Position numbers and translations under genes: made by a program. This document shows positions 15,884-22,503 of a DNA stretch of 22,503 nucleotides, piece after piece (the first letter of the stretch is position 1; each line of letters opens with the position of its first letter). The notes beneath the pieces are model-generated. The model made no database searches and was not told where the DNA came from. It saw nothing but the letters and a program-made list of their open reading frames with translations. Source of the stretch: an uncultured Flavobacteriales bacterium (lineage in GTDB: Bacteria; Bacteroidota; Bacteroidia; Flavobacteriales; BACL11); the NCBI GenBank assembly GCA_950069165.1, contig CATMIT010000018.1, forward strand, positions 1 to 22,503, written 5' to 3'.

Positions 15884-17314
15884 TTACTTAACTACAACTA
15901 TTCGTTCTGTGTTCAGCATATTTCCATTATTATCTTTAATAGAAACTAAATACTGCCCACTATTTAAATCAATATTCTTAAGGATTAAATGATTTCCAGC
16001 AGTGAAATTCATTTCGCCTGATTGGTAAACTTTAACGCCTAAAACATTGTAAATATCCATTGTAATTACCGTTCCTTTTTCTAAAGTTACTGGTACATAC
16101 ATCATGTTATTTACCGGATTTGGATAAATGTTCTCCATAGCAAATCCATTATTATTATCAATACCAGTAGATGAAGAAACTTCAAACTGAATGGTTTCAT
16201 CAAAATAGAACATTTGGTCGCTTACACGGAAAACAGTTATATAAGGAGCTGTTCTTACCGCACTTACATCAGGAGTCCAAGAGAAAGTACCTTCAATTTC
16301 GTTACCATTTCCTGTTGGCAAAACATTCAATGTAGCAGGAGCAGTTGTTAAATCGAAAGCCTCCCCAAAGCCAATCATATCTACCACATCATTTACATCA
16401 GCATCAGATGCTAAAAGGTGAAGCTGGTAATTTTGATTAGGGCTAAGCACTATATAAGGATAGCCCCCAGAATTGGTTGGCACCGATTGCATATTGGAGA
16501 TTTGAGGCATTGCATTGGAAGTATCTGGGATAACAATAAATTGCATATCTCTTATCATTGAACCAATATTTACTCCATTTCTAAATTCTTCAATTACAAA
16601 GGAAGCCACAAAGTGTCCTACCATATTTGCACTCCAAGTAAGGGCGCCTGTAACAGAATCCAAAGAAAATACAGCAGAAGAGTCAGAATAAGTAGTGTCA
16701 GAAAGATATTCGTATCCACTTACTGTACCATTTATAGATAATGGAACATCTAGATGCCATGCAAGTGAATCTCCATCCGGATCAAACGGAAGCGGATTGT
16801 ATTGCCATAGGGTATGTGCTGGCAAATAAGCAACAGGAGGAGTAGTATAAGAAGGTGAAGAATTTGGATTCAAACTATCAACCGTAAGGAAAGTAGATAA
16901 TTTCATACTCTCACTCAGTGGATTAGACATATTGATAATCGCTCCATTTCTACAACACTCGTCCCAGCTAATTGCATAATAGCCATCTCCTGGCATGGTG
17001 ATGGTATCGATAAAGGTATAAACCTCTACCCCATACACAGTAATAACGGATGGCATCAAACCACCAGAAGTTGTATCATAGTTTACTGATGAGGTAAATA
17101 ATAAAATCCAGCCACCGCTTGTATCTTGCTTAAAAACATTAAAGTCGGCAACAAGCCCCATTGGAACACCGATAGTGTCTCTATAAGCAGTAAGCTCGAT
17201 TTGATAATCGTAACCACCAATATTAGTAGCCACAATTTGCCCACCCATTAGGTGAGTTGCATAAGTGGTAACAGCCATTACTGAAACAAAAAGCAGTGTA
17301 ATTAGTTTTTTCAT
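15884..17314 (-). CDS. Secreted protein with T9SS type A sorting domain
   Basis: The 476-residue protein carries an N-terminal signal peptide (MKKLITLLFVSVMAVTTYA) with likely cleavage before THLMGG. The mature start HLMGGQIVATNIGGYDYQI resembles a common Bacteroidota extracellular module in which an HxxGG motif leads a beta-rich domain. Around residue 175, DPDGDSLAW with LDSVTGALTW is a cadherin-like/putative-Ig repeat, and a second one lies near SDADVNDVV with GTFSWTPD. Residues 393-476 form the C-terminal sorting domain: NIYPNPVNN, VYQSGE, GQYLVSI and a basic end. It is thus exported by the Sec and type IX systems and anchored or released at the surface. The function of the mature part, perhaps adhesive, is unknown. 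Confidence 0.92.
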   Translation of the reverse strand: MKKLITLLFVSVMAVTTYATHLMGGQIVATNIGGYDYQIELTAYRDTIGVPMGLVADFNVFKQDTSGGWILLFTSSVNYDTTSGGLMPSVITVYGVEVYTFIDTITMPGDGYYAISWDECCRNGAIINMSNPLSESMKLSTFLTVDSLNPNSSPSYTTPPVAYLPAHTLWQYNPLPFDPDGDSLAWHLDVPLSINGTVSGYEYLSDTTYSDSSAVFSLDSVTGALTWSANMVGHFVASFVIEEFRNGVNIGSMIRDMQFIVIPDTSNAMPQISNMQSVPTNSGGYPYIVLSPNQNYQLHLLASDADVNDVVDMIGFGEAFDLTTAPATLNVLPTGNGNEIEGTFSWTPDVSAVRTAPYITVFRVSDQMFYFDETIQFEVSSSTGIDNNNGFAMENIYPNPVNNMMYVPVTLEKGTVITMDIYNVLGVKVYQSGEMNFTAGNHLILKNIDLNSGQYLVSIKDNNGNMLNTERIVVVK

Positions 17315-17359
17315 GATTTCAAATTTAAAGATTAATATTTTGTGTTTAATTTAATACGA

Positions 17360-17390
17360 CAAATTTATTAGGAAAATACACACTCCACAA
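17360..17390 (-). promoter_or_regulatory. Bacteroidota-type promoter of the T9SS cargo gene
   Basis: On the minus strand TTG (17388-17390) and TAAATTTG (17360-17367) are separated by 20 nt, matching the -33 TTG and -7 TAnnTTTG elements of Bacteroidota. It lies 46 nt before the start codon. Confidence 0.65.
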
Positions 17391-17530
17391 TAAAAAACAA
17401 ATAAAATGTGTTTTTGTCTTATGCGTTCAAATTTATATTTTTAGCATTAATTATCTAAAAGAAGTTACTATTTTATTACTTTTCAAAACAAATTTTTAGA
17501 AATAACTTTAAGAAATAAATCCTTAAATAT

Positions 17531-17538
17531 TATATTTG
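17531..17538 (+). promoter_or_regulatory. Putative -7 element for the MnmD-like gene
   Basis: TATATTTG matches TAnnTTTG, 23 nt before the TTG start codon at 17562. No clear -33 TTG is present. The remainder of the 247-nt gap from 17315 to 17561 is AT-rich and shows nothing else I can name. Confidence 0.4.
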
Positions 17539-17561
17539 AAAATCTAAAAATACATAAATTT

Positions 17562-18218
17562 TTGAAAAAACAACTCATCATTACCAAAGATGGTTCGCAT
17601 TCTCTTTTTGTTCCAGGACTTAATGAAACTTATCATTCCAAAAATGGTGCTATTACAGAGGCCAAGCATGTTTTTATAAAAAATGGACTATTAGCTGCCA
17701 ATAAAAATAAGGTCAATATATTGGAAGTGGGTTTTGGAACAGGGCTTAATGCACTACTGACTCTTCAAAAAACAAAACAACAAAACCTAAATATATTTTA
17801 TAATAGTTTAGAACCTCATCCATTGGAAAAGCAGGAATACATCAAACTAAATTTTGCAGTTTTATTAAACTGCCCACAAGAAGATTTTATAAACTTACAT
17901 AAATCAGGATGGGGGAAAGAGATAAAACTATCTGAAAACTTTACACTTTACAAAACAGAAGAAAGTGTACGAAATTTCGAAACGGAAAAGAAATTTGATA
18001 TTATTTACTTTGATGCTTTTGCTCCTGAAAAACAAACGGAAATGTGGACCAAAACAGTTTTTGAAAAAATGTATTTCTTATTGAAAGAAAATGGGTTTTT
18101 AGTCACTTATTGTGCAAAGGGAGTTGTAAAAAGAACCTTAAAATCAGTGGGATTGGAAGTAGAAACATTAGAAGGCCCTCCTGGAAAAAGAGAAATGATT
18201 AGGGCTAATAAAAAATAG
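17562..18218 (+). CDS. mnmD: MnmD-type tRNA methyltransferase (MnmC N-terminal domain-like)
   Basis: The 218-residue protein is the standalone SAM-dependent methyltransferase equivalent to the N-terminal part of MnmC, which completes the 5-methylaminomethyl-2-thiouridine modification at tRNA position 34. Features: TKDGSHSLFVPGLNETYHS at the start, the SAM-binding loop ILEVGFGTGLNALL near residues 48-61, YFDAFAPEKQTEMW as the family signature, and LEGPPGKREMIRA at the end. The FAD-dependent oxidase domain of enterobacterial MnmC is absent. The start is TTG; no ATG exists before the conserved region, and MKKQLIITKDGSH fits relatives. Its 3' end overlaps the convergent small membrane gene by 14 nt. 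Confidence 0.88.
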   Translation: MKKQLIITKDGSHSLFVPGLNETYHSKNGAITEAKHVFIKNGLLAANKNKVNILEVGFGTGLNALLTLQKTKQQNLNIFYNSLEPHPLEKQEYIKLNFAVLLNCPQEDFINLHKSGWGKEIKLSENFTLYKTEESVRNFETEKKFDIIYFDAFAPEKQTEMWTKTVFEKMYFLLKENGFLVTYCAKGVVKRTLKSVGLEVETLEGPPGKREMIRANKK

Positions 18219-18414
18219 CATCTAGAATGCTTTTAAGCCCTTTGTATGCAAAAAAGAAAACCACTGGGAAAATAAGCAATGCTATCACTATAATGGTGTA
18301 ACTACCATGCTGCACATTATTAAAACCAATATACAAAAGGTTTGCATCTACCAAAATAGTTAAAGAAGTAGCCGAAAGCCAAATCAGTCCTTTTATGAGT
18401 TTATTTTTATCCAT
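18205..18414 (-). CDS. Small two-helix membrane protein (possibly DUF6095)
   Basis: This 69-residue protein begins MDKNKLIKGLIWLSATS and has two predicted membrane helices: roughly residues 10-30, and residues 38-57 (YTIIVIALLIFPVVFFFAYKG), ending in LKSILDAIFY. The pattern resembles small flavobacterial membrane proteins, which I recall as DUF6095, often encoded beside murQ. No function is known. Its ATG overlaps the murQ stop by 8 nt, so it is probably translated from the same leftward message. The conserved position is the main reason to accept it as real. Confidence 0.7.
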   Translation of the reverse strand: MDKNKLIKGLIWLSATSLTILVDANLLYIGFNNVQHGSYTIIVIALLIFPVVFFFAYKGLKSILDAIFY

Positions 18415-19213
18415 TGTAATTATCTACTGCTTTACGCACTGAGCCATATTGAGATAAAAGTTGTTCCGCTTTCTGATAAGAAACTCCTGTTTCTTTCATT
18501 ATCATTTTAGCTCCTCTATCTTTTAATTTATTGTTGGAGAGCTGCATATCCACCATTTTGTTGCCTTTTACTTTTCCTAATTTTATCATCACAGCTGTTG
18601 AAATCATATTCAGCACCAGTTTTTGAGCTGTGCCGGCTTTCATACGGGTGCTTCCGGTTACAAATTCCGGGCCAACAATTACCTCAATAGGAAAATCAGC
18701 AACTTTTGAAAGAGGAGAATTTTCATTACAAACAATACAAGCGGTAGTAATATTTTGTTTTTGGCAATTCTCTAAAGCCCCAATAACATAAGGAGTGGTG
18801 CCAGAAGCTGCAATGCCAATCACCACATCATCTTCATTTATATTATGTGACTGTAAATCCATCCAACCTAAATTTTTATCATCTTCTGCAAATTCCACTG
18901 CCTTGCGGATTGCCTTATCACCACCTGCCATCAACCCAATTATCAAGCCATGAACCACTCCAAAAGTTGGTGGGCATTCAGATGCGTCTACAATTCCTAA
19001 TCGGCCAGAGGTTCCTGCCCCAATATAAAACAATCGTCCACCTTTTTCCATTTTTGGGACAATTGCATTTACCAATTTTTCTATTTGTGGAATTTGCTTT
19101 TCAACTGTATGGGCAACCGTTTTATCTTCCTTATTAATGTTGGCTAACAAATCAGCAGTACTCATTTGCTCTAAGGAGTCATAATAGGAATCCGATTCGG
19201 TTGTTTTGTTCAT
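18407..19213 (-). CDS. murQ: N-acetylmuramic acid 6-phosphate etherase
   Basis: MurQ cleaves the lactyl ether of MurNAc-6-phosphate to GlcNAc-6-phosphate and lactate in cell-wall recycling. The 268-residue SIS-fold protein has the sugar-phosphate loop YIGAGTSGRLGIVDASECPP; E79 in DASE and E110 in EFAEDD correspond to the two catalytic glutamates of the family. ASGTTPYVIGAL, TGSTRMKAGTAQK and NMISTAVMIKLGKVKGN follow. The C-terminus ends with a helical segment (GVSYQKAEQLL). Its ATG lies immediately after the stop of the E1 gene, with no base between, and the next gene overlaps its end, so the three form one unit. Confidence 0.95.
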   Translation of the reverse strand: MNKTTESDSYYDSLEQMSTADLLANINKEDKTVAHTVEKQIPQIEKLVNAIVPKMEKGGRLFYIGAGTSGRLGIVDASECPPTFGVVHGLIIGLMAGGDKAIRKAVEFAEDDKNLGWMDLQSHNINEDDVVIGIAASGTTPYVIGALENCQKQNITTACIVCNENSPLSKVADFPIEVIVGPEFVTGSTRMKAGTAQKLVLNMISTAVMIKLGKVKGNKMVDMQLSNNKLKDRGAKMIMKETGVSYQKAEQLLSQYGSVRKAVDNYNG

Positions 19214-21634
19214 TTAGTAAATAGACGGAAATTTTGCAGGATTCGATTCATTCATCATGGCATAAACTTTTTCAAATACATCTTCTACTGATGGTTTGGA
19301 AAAATAATCGCCATCTTTTCCGTATGCTGGTCTATGAGCTTTGGCAGCTAAGGTTTGCGGCTCTGAATCCAAATAATGATAAGTGTTTTGTTCTTCAATA
19401 ATTTTTTGCATAATATAAGCAGACGCTCCTCCTGGAACATCTTCATCAACCACAAGCAAACGATTTGTCTTTTTTACACTTTCTACTATATCATGACTTA
19501 AATCAAAAGGCGTCAAAGTTTGAGTATCAATCACTTCAATATTAATACCGACATCTGCCAATAAATCAGCAGCAGAAGTAACTATTTTCCAGGTTGAACC
19601 ATAAGAAATCACCGTTACATCTGTCCCTTCTCTTGTTGTCTCTACTTTACCCAATGGAACACGGAATTCTCCCATATTATTAGGCAACTTTTCTTTTGCC
19701 CTGTATCCATTTAAGCACTCTATAACTATTGCTGGCTCGTTTGCTGCCATTAATGTATTGTAAAAACCAGCAGCTTTTGTCATGTTTCTGGGTACGCACA
19801 AATTCACTCCTCTTGTGCCATGAATAATCATGCCCATTGGCGAACCTGAATGCCAAATTCCTTCTAATCTGTGCCCTCTTGTTCGAATAATTACCGGAGC
19901 AATTTGTCCACCATGCGTTCTATAATGTAAGGAGGCAATATCATCTGCCATTGTTTGAAAGGCATACAACAGATAGTCCAAATACTGTATTTCAGCAATA
20001 GGACGCAAACCCCTTAATGACATACCAATCCCTTGCCCTAGAATTGTAGTTTCTCGGATTCCAGTATCTGCTACTCTTGTTTCTCCAAATTTTTCTTGCA
20101 AGCCTTCAACACCTTGATTCACCCCGCCAATTTTTCCAACATCTTCTCCAAAAATCATGGCCTCTGGAATGTTTGCAAACATTTGATGAAAATTATCTCT
20201 TAAAATAATCCGAGCATCTACACTCTCTGCATCTGTATCGTAAGTTGGTAAAACTTCTGCTACTTTGCGTGCAGAAGTAGCCGTTTCATTGTATAGTTTA
20301 CTATTGTATCTTTGCTTATTTTCTGTATTTATTTTCGTAATAAATTGGGAAAGTTTAGATTTTTCAGCCATCTCTTCTTTGGCAATTTTCGCCATAACTT
20401 TTCGGGCAACCGACAAATAATCTCTTCTGAAAATACCAAACATTGCGGTTTGTTTTAAGTCCGTTATCCAACTCTCCAATTCTGGAATATTTACTTTTTC
20501 TTTTAAAGAGGTTAGAATTTCTAAAACTTCACTTAATTCCTCTTTTAATGGTGCTTGATATACTTTCCAAGCTTCTTTCTTTTCTGCTTTTACAAATTCT
20601 TTTACTTCAGATACTATGGTGTCTAACTCCTCTTTTGTTGCAATTTTGCTTTCCACAATCCACTCTCTAAATTTTTTAATGCAATCAAAATCTTCCTCCC
20701 ATTGCAATCGTTTTTTGCTTTTATACCTTTCGTGCGAACCGGAAGTAGAATGCCCAGTTGGTTGTGTCATTTCTACTACATGCACAATACAAGGAATATG
20801 CTCTTCTCGAGCCAGTTTTTCGGCCTTTTCATAAGTATCGATAAGGGCAGGATAATCCCAACCCTTTACTTTCATAATCTCAAAGCCCTCTCCTTTTTCA
20901 TCTCTTTGGAATCCTTTCAACACTTCTGATACATCTGATTTTGTCATTTGCAAATCATTAGCAACCGATATACCATAATCATCATCCCACACCGAAATAA
21001 CAACCGGAACTTGCAATACGCCAATAGCATTTACTGCCTCAAAAAAGTGACCTTCTGCACAAGAGGAGTTGCCAATAGTAGCAAAAGCTACTTCATTTCC
21101 TCCATTGGTAAATTTGGTGTTGTTTTTAGCTAATATTGCATTTTCTCTGTAAACTTTGGATGCTTGTGCCAAACCGACCAATCGTGGGAATTGTGAAGTA
21201 AGGCAAGCCATATCGGAAGTAGAATTTTTTTGTGCCATTAAGTTTTTCCAGCTTCCATCCTCATTCAAAAATCGTGTTCCAAAATGATTCATCATTTGAC
21301 GAGAGCCAGAACTAGGTTCAGCTGAAAGCTCAGGGTTTCCGTATAAATGTGAGAACATTTCTCTGGTTGTATATTGTCCCATAGCCATCATAAGGGTTTG
21401 ATCTCGGTAATATCCAGCGCGAAAATCGCCATTTCTAAACACTTTAGATAGTGCAATTTGAGCTAGTTCTTTGCCATCACCAAAAATACCAAAACTACCC
21501 TTTCCAGAGAGCACATCTCTCCTGCCTAACAGACTTGCGTCACGGGATTCGTTTATCAATCTGTAATCAGATAATATAGTGTTTTTGAAATCGTTTATTG
21601 TCAACATCTTCTTTGTCTGTTCTTTCATGCTCAT
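19214..21634 (-). CDS. Fused E1 alpha/beta subunit of a 2-oxoacid (branched-chain) dehydrogenase
   Basis: This 806-residue thiamine-diphosphate enzyme combines both E1 chains. Residues 1 to about 400 are the alpha part: GSFGIFGDGKELAQIAL, YYRDQTLMMAMG, the TPP/Mg segment (GNSSCAEGHFFEA with WDDDYGISV) and GHSTSGSHERYK, the region of the phosphorylation loop in other E1s. A linker runs to about 465. The beta part follows: IFGEDVGKIGGV, ETTILGQGIGMSLRGLRPIAE, HRLEGIWHSGSPMG, and the transketolase C-terminal segment with VIDTQTLTPFD and VVDEDVPGGAS. It decarboxylates a 2-oxo acid and acylates the lipoyl group of E2, which is not encoded here. Branched-chain substrate is likely; pyruvate cannot be excluded. 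A second ATG lies two codons in. murQ follows directly. Confidence 0.9.
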   Translation of the reverse strand: MSMKEQTKKMLTINDFKNTILSDYRLINESRDASLLGRRDVLSGKGSFGIFGDGKELAQIALSKVFRNGDFRAGYYRDQTLMMAMGQYTTREMFSHLYGNPELSAEPSSGSRQMMNHFGTRFLNEDGSWKNLMAQKNSTSDMACLTSQFPRLVGLAQASKVYRENAILAKNNTKFTNGGNEVAFATIGNSSCAEGHFFEAVNAIGVLQVPVVISVWDDDYGISVANDLQMTKSDVSEVLKGFQRDEKGEGFEIMKVKGWDYPALIDTYEKAEKLAREEHIPCIVHVVEMTQPTGHSTSGSHERYKSKKRLQWEEDFDCIKKFREWIVESKIATKEELDTIVSEVKEFVKAEKKEAWKVYQAPLKEELSEVLEILTSLKEKVNIPELESWITDLKQTAMFGIFRRDYLSVARKVMAKIAKEEMAEKSKLSQFITKINTENKQRYNSKLYNETATSARKVAEVLPTYDTDAESVDARIILRDNFHQMFANIPEAMIFGEDVGKIGGVNQGVEGLQEKFGETRVADTGIRETTILGQGIGMSLRGLRPIAEIQYLDYLLYAFQTMADDIASLHYRTHGGQIAPVIIRTRGHRLEGIWHSGSPMGMIIHGTRGVNLCVPRNMTKAAGFYNTLMAANEPAIVIECLNGYRAKEKLPNNMGEFRVPLGKVETTREGTDVTVISYGSTWKIVTSAADLLADVGINIEVIDTQTLTPFDLSHDIVESVKKTNRLLVVDEDVPGGASAYIMQKIIEEQNTYHYLDSEPQTLAAKAHRPAYGKDGDYFSKPSVEDVFEKVYAMMNESNPAKFPSIY

Positions 21635-21661
21635 ATTTTAAATATTTAAAAAATCGGAAGG

Positions 21662-21669
21662 CAAAAATA
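21662..21669 (-). promoter_or_regulatory. Putative -7 element for the E1-murQ unit
   Basis: On the minus strand TATTTTTG (followed by C) matches the Bacteroidota -7 consensus TAnnTTTG, 27 nt before the E1 start codon. The -33 TTG is not obvious. Confidence 0.45.
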
Positions 21670-21740
21670 CTCAATAATTCCGATATAATTTAGCTTTTTT
21701 AGCTTTGAAAAAATGGTATTAAATAAATCTTATTCATTAC

Positions 21741-21770
21741 TTGTAGTTTAGAAAAAGATATCTACATTTG
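21741..21770 (+). promoter_or_regulatory. Bacteroidota-type promoter of rpsP
   Basis: TTG (21741-21743) and TACATTTG (21763-21770) are spaced by 19 nt, an exact match to the -33/-7 promoter of Bacteroidota. Transcription should start near 21,777, giving a 5' leader of about 50 nt that contains a two-codon ATG GTT TAA frame at 21801-21809. Confidence 0.75.
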
Positions 21771-21826
21771 CAGCCCTTATTAATGAGGACTAATCACGAG
21801 ATGGTTTAACCAAATAAAAAAAGAAA

Positions 21827-22503
21827 ATGTCAACAAGAATTAGACTACAAAGACACGGGAAAAAAGGAAAACCGTTTTATCATATTGTAGTGGCCGACCA
21901 AAGGTCAAAAAGAGACGGAAGACTAATTGAAAAATTAGGAACCTATAACCCTAACACAAATCCTGCAACTATCGAAATTAATTTTGATAGTGCTGTAAAT
22001 TGGATGCTTAAAGGCGCCCAGCCTTCAGATACTGCAAGAGCAATTTTATCCTACAAAGGTGTGATGATGAAAAAACACTTACTGGTAGGGGTTGCAAAAG
22101 GTGCTTTTGATGAAGCAGAAGCTGAAAAGAGATTTGAAAGCTGGATGGGTGGTAAAGAAAAGAAAATTGCTGATGAAATAGCTGGTTTGAATAAGGTAAA
22201 AATTGATACTGCTAAGGAAAAACTGAAAGCTGAAAAAACAGTGAAGGAAGAAAAAGCAAAAGCAATTGCACTTAAAAATTCCCAACTAAAAGAAGAAGTA
22301 GAAGCAGCAGTTGATGCTAAAAATGCGGAGGAATCTGAAGAAGTTGCAGAATCTACTGAGGAAACTACTACAGAAGAAACAAAAGTAGAGTCTACTGAAG
22401 AAGTTGTTGAAGAAAAAAAGGAAGAAGAAACTGCAACTGAAGAAGTAGTAGAATCATCTGAAGAAAAAGAAGCAGAAGAAACTACTGAAGAAGTTGTTGA
22501 GGA
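21827..22503 (+). CDS. rpsP: 30S ribosomal protein S16 with long acidic tail (3' end cut off)
   Basis: Translation from the ATG at 21827 gives MSTRIRLQRHGKKGKPFYHIVVAD, then RDGRLIEKLGTYNPNT, NWMLKGAQPSDTARAIL and a lysine-rich end of the normal S16 core by about residue 85. S16 is a primary binder of 16S rRNA in the small subunit. The frame stays open to the window edge (225 codons). After the core comes a charged region of about 60 residues likely to be helical (KLKAEKTVKEEKAKAI), then from about residue 155 a low-complexity tail of Glu, Thr, Val and Ser with a repeated TEEVVE unit. Bacteroidota S16 proteins are known to carry C-terminal extensions; this one is long. It is read from its own promoter, divergent from the E1 gene. 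Confidence 0.93.
   Translation, partial: MSTRIRLQRHGKKGKPFYHIVVADQRSKRDGRLIEKLGTYNPNTNPATIEINFDSAVNWMLKGAQPSDTARAILSYKGVMMKKHLLVGVAKGAFDEAEAEKRFESWMGGKEKKIADEIAGLNKVKIDTAKEKLKAEKTVKEEKAKAIALKNSQLKEEVEAAVDAKNAEESEEVAESTEETTTEETKVESTEEVVEEKKEEETATEEVVESSEEKEAEETTEEVVE
22392..22500 (+). repeat. Direct repeat in the S16 acidic tail
   Basis: An exact 19-nt unit starting CTACTGAAGAAG lies at 22392-22410 and again at 22482-22500, 90 nt (30 codons) apart, encoding the TEEVVE motif. A diverged copy lies near 22437-22453. The repetitive sequence at the contig end may explain why the assembly stopped here. Confidence 0.7.

Noticed and set aside
11262..21634. A branched-chain amino acid cluster made of cimA, ilvE and the E1 gene
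   Set aside because: cimA lies in the SAR11-like part and the other two in the Bacteroidota part. The latter two are over 3 kb apart with unrelated genes and terminators between them.
13148..22503. A horizontally acquired Bacteroidota island in a SAR11 genome
   Set aside because: No integrase, tRNA, direct repeat or transposase is seen at the join, the right half consists largely of core genes (rpsP, ilvE, murQ, E1), and only one boundary is visible. A chimeric contig explains this better.
1..22503. CRISPR arrays, defence genes, phage genes, riboswitches, tRNA or rRNA genes
   Set aside because: No regularly spaced repeats, no cas or nuclease/defence-type proteins, no transposases or phage structural genes, and no recognisable structured RNA were seen on reading both strands; intergenic gaps are short.

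Overview
The window is best read as two unrelated bacterial fragments joined in one contig. Positions 1 to about 13,145 look like a SAR11 (Pelagibacterales, marine Alphaproteobacteria) genome: very AT-rich, tiny intergenic gaps, overlapping start and stop codons, and gene runs such as cysS-cimA-trmJ. From about 13,148 to the end the sequence looks like a marine Bacteroidota (Flavobacteriia-like) genome: a protein with a type IX secretion C-terminal sorting domain, a fused E1 alpha/beta 2-oxoacid dehydrogenase, a long-tailed S16, and promoters of the Bacteroidota type (TAnnTTTG at -7, TTG near -33).

Layout of the SAR11-like part. The last codons of nrdA overlap nrdB (class I ribonucleotide reductase). 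Convergent to these is a leftward run of gph, a LysE-family exporter, prpD, prpB and prpC, which holds the core of the methylcitrate cycle for propionate use. Divergent from gph is a rightward run of a standalone GlmU acetyltransferase domain, glmS (amino-sugar precursors for the cell wall), class II DAHP synthase, cysS, cimA (citramalate route to isoleucine) and a trmJ-like methyltransferase gene that is cut off at the junction.

Junction. The trmJ-like gene loses homology near codon 92, and the reading continues into the N-terminus of a Bacteroidota ATP-grasp protein. That ATP-grasp gene is itself broken: one frameshift, one in-frame TGA at an expected tryptophan, and loss of its central ATP-binding region. 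These defects cluster within 500 bases of the join, which favours a misassembly or low-quality join over a true gene fusion.

Layout of the Bacteroidota-like part. A leftward secreted YceI protein, a rightward GNAT acetyltransferase, leftward ilvE, a leftward T9SS cargo protein with a clear terminator, a rightward MnmD-like tRNA methyltransferase, a leftward three-gene unit (fused E1, murQ, small membrane protein), and a rightward rpsP that runs off the window end in a repetitive acidic tail.

I found no CRISPR array, defence island, transposase, phage gene, tRNA or rRNA. No stretch over 300 bases lacks a gene or gene remnant. I do not see a convincing previously undescribed system; the most notable points are the chimeric junction, the standalone GlmU acetyltransferase domain and the long S16 tail.
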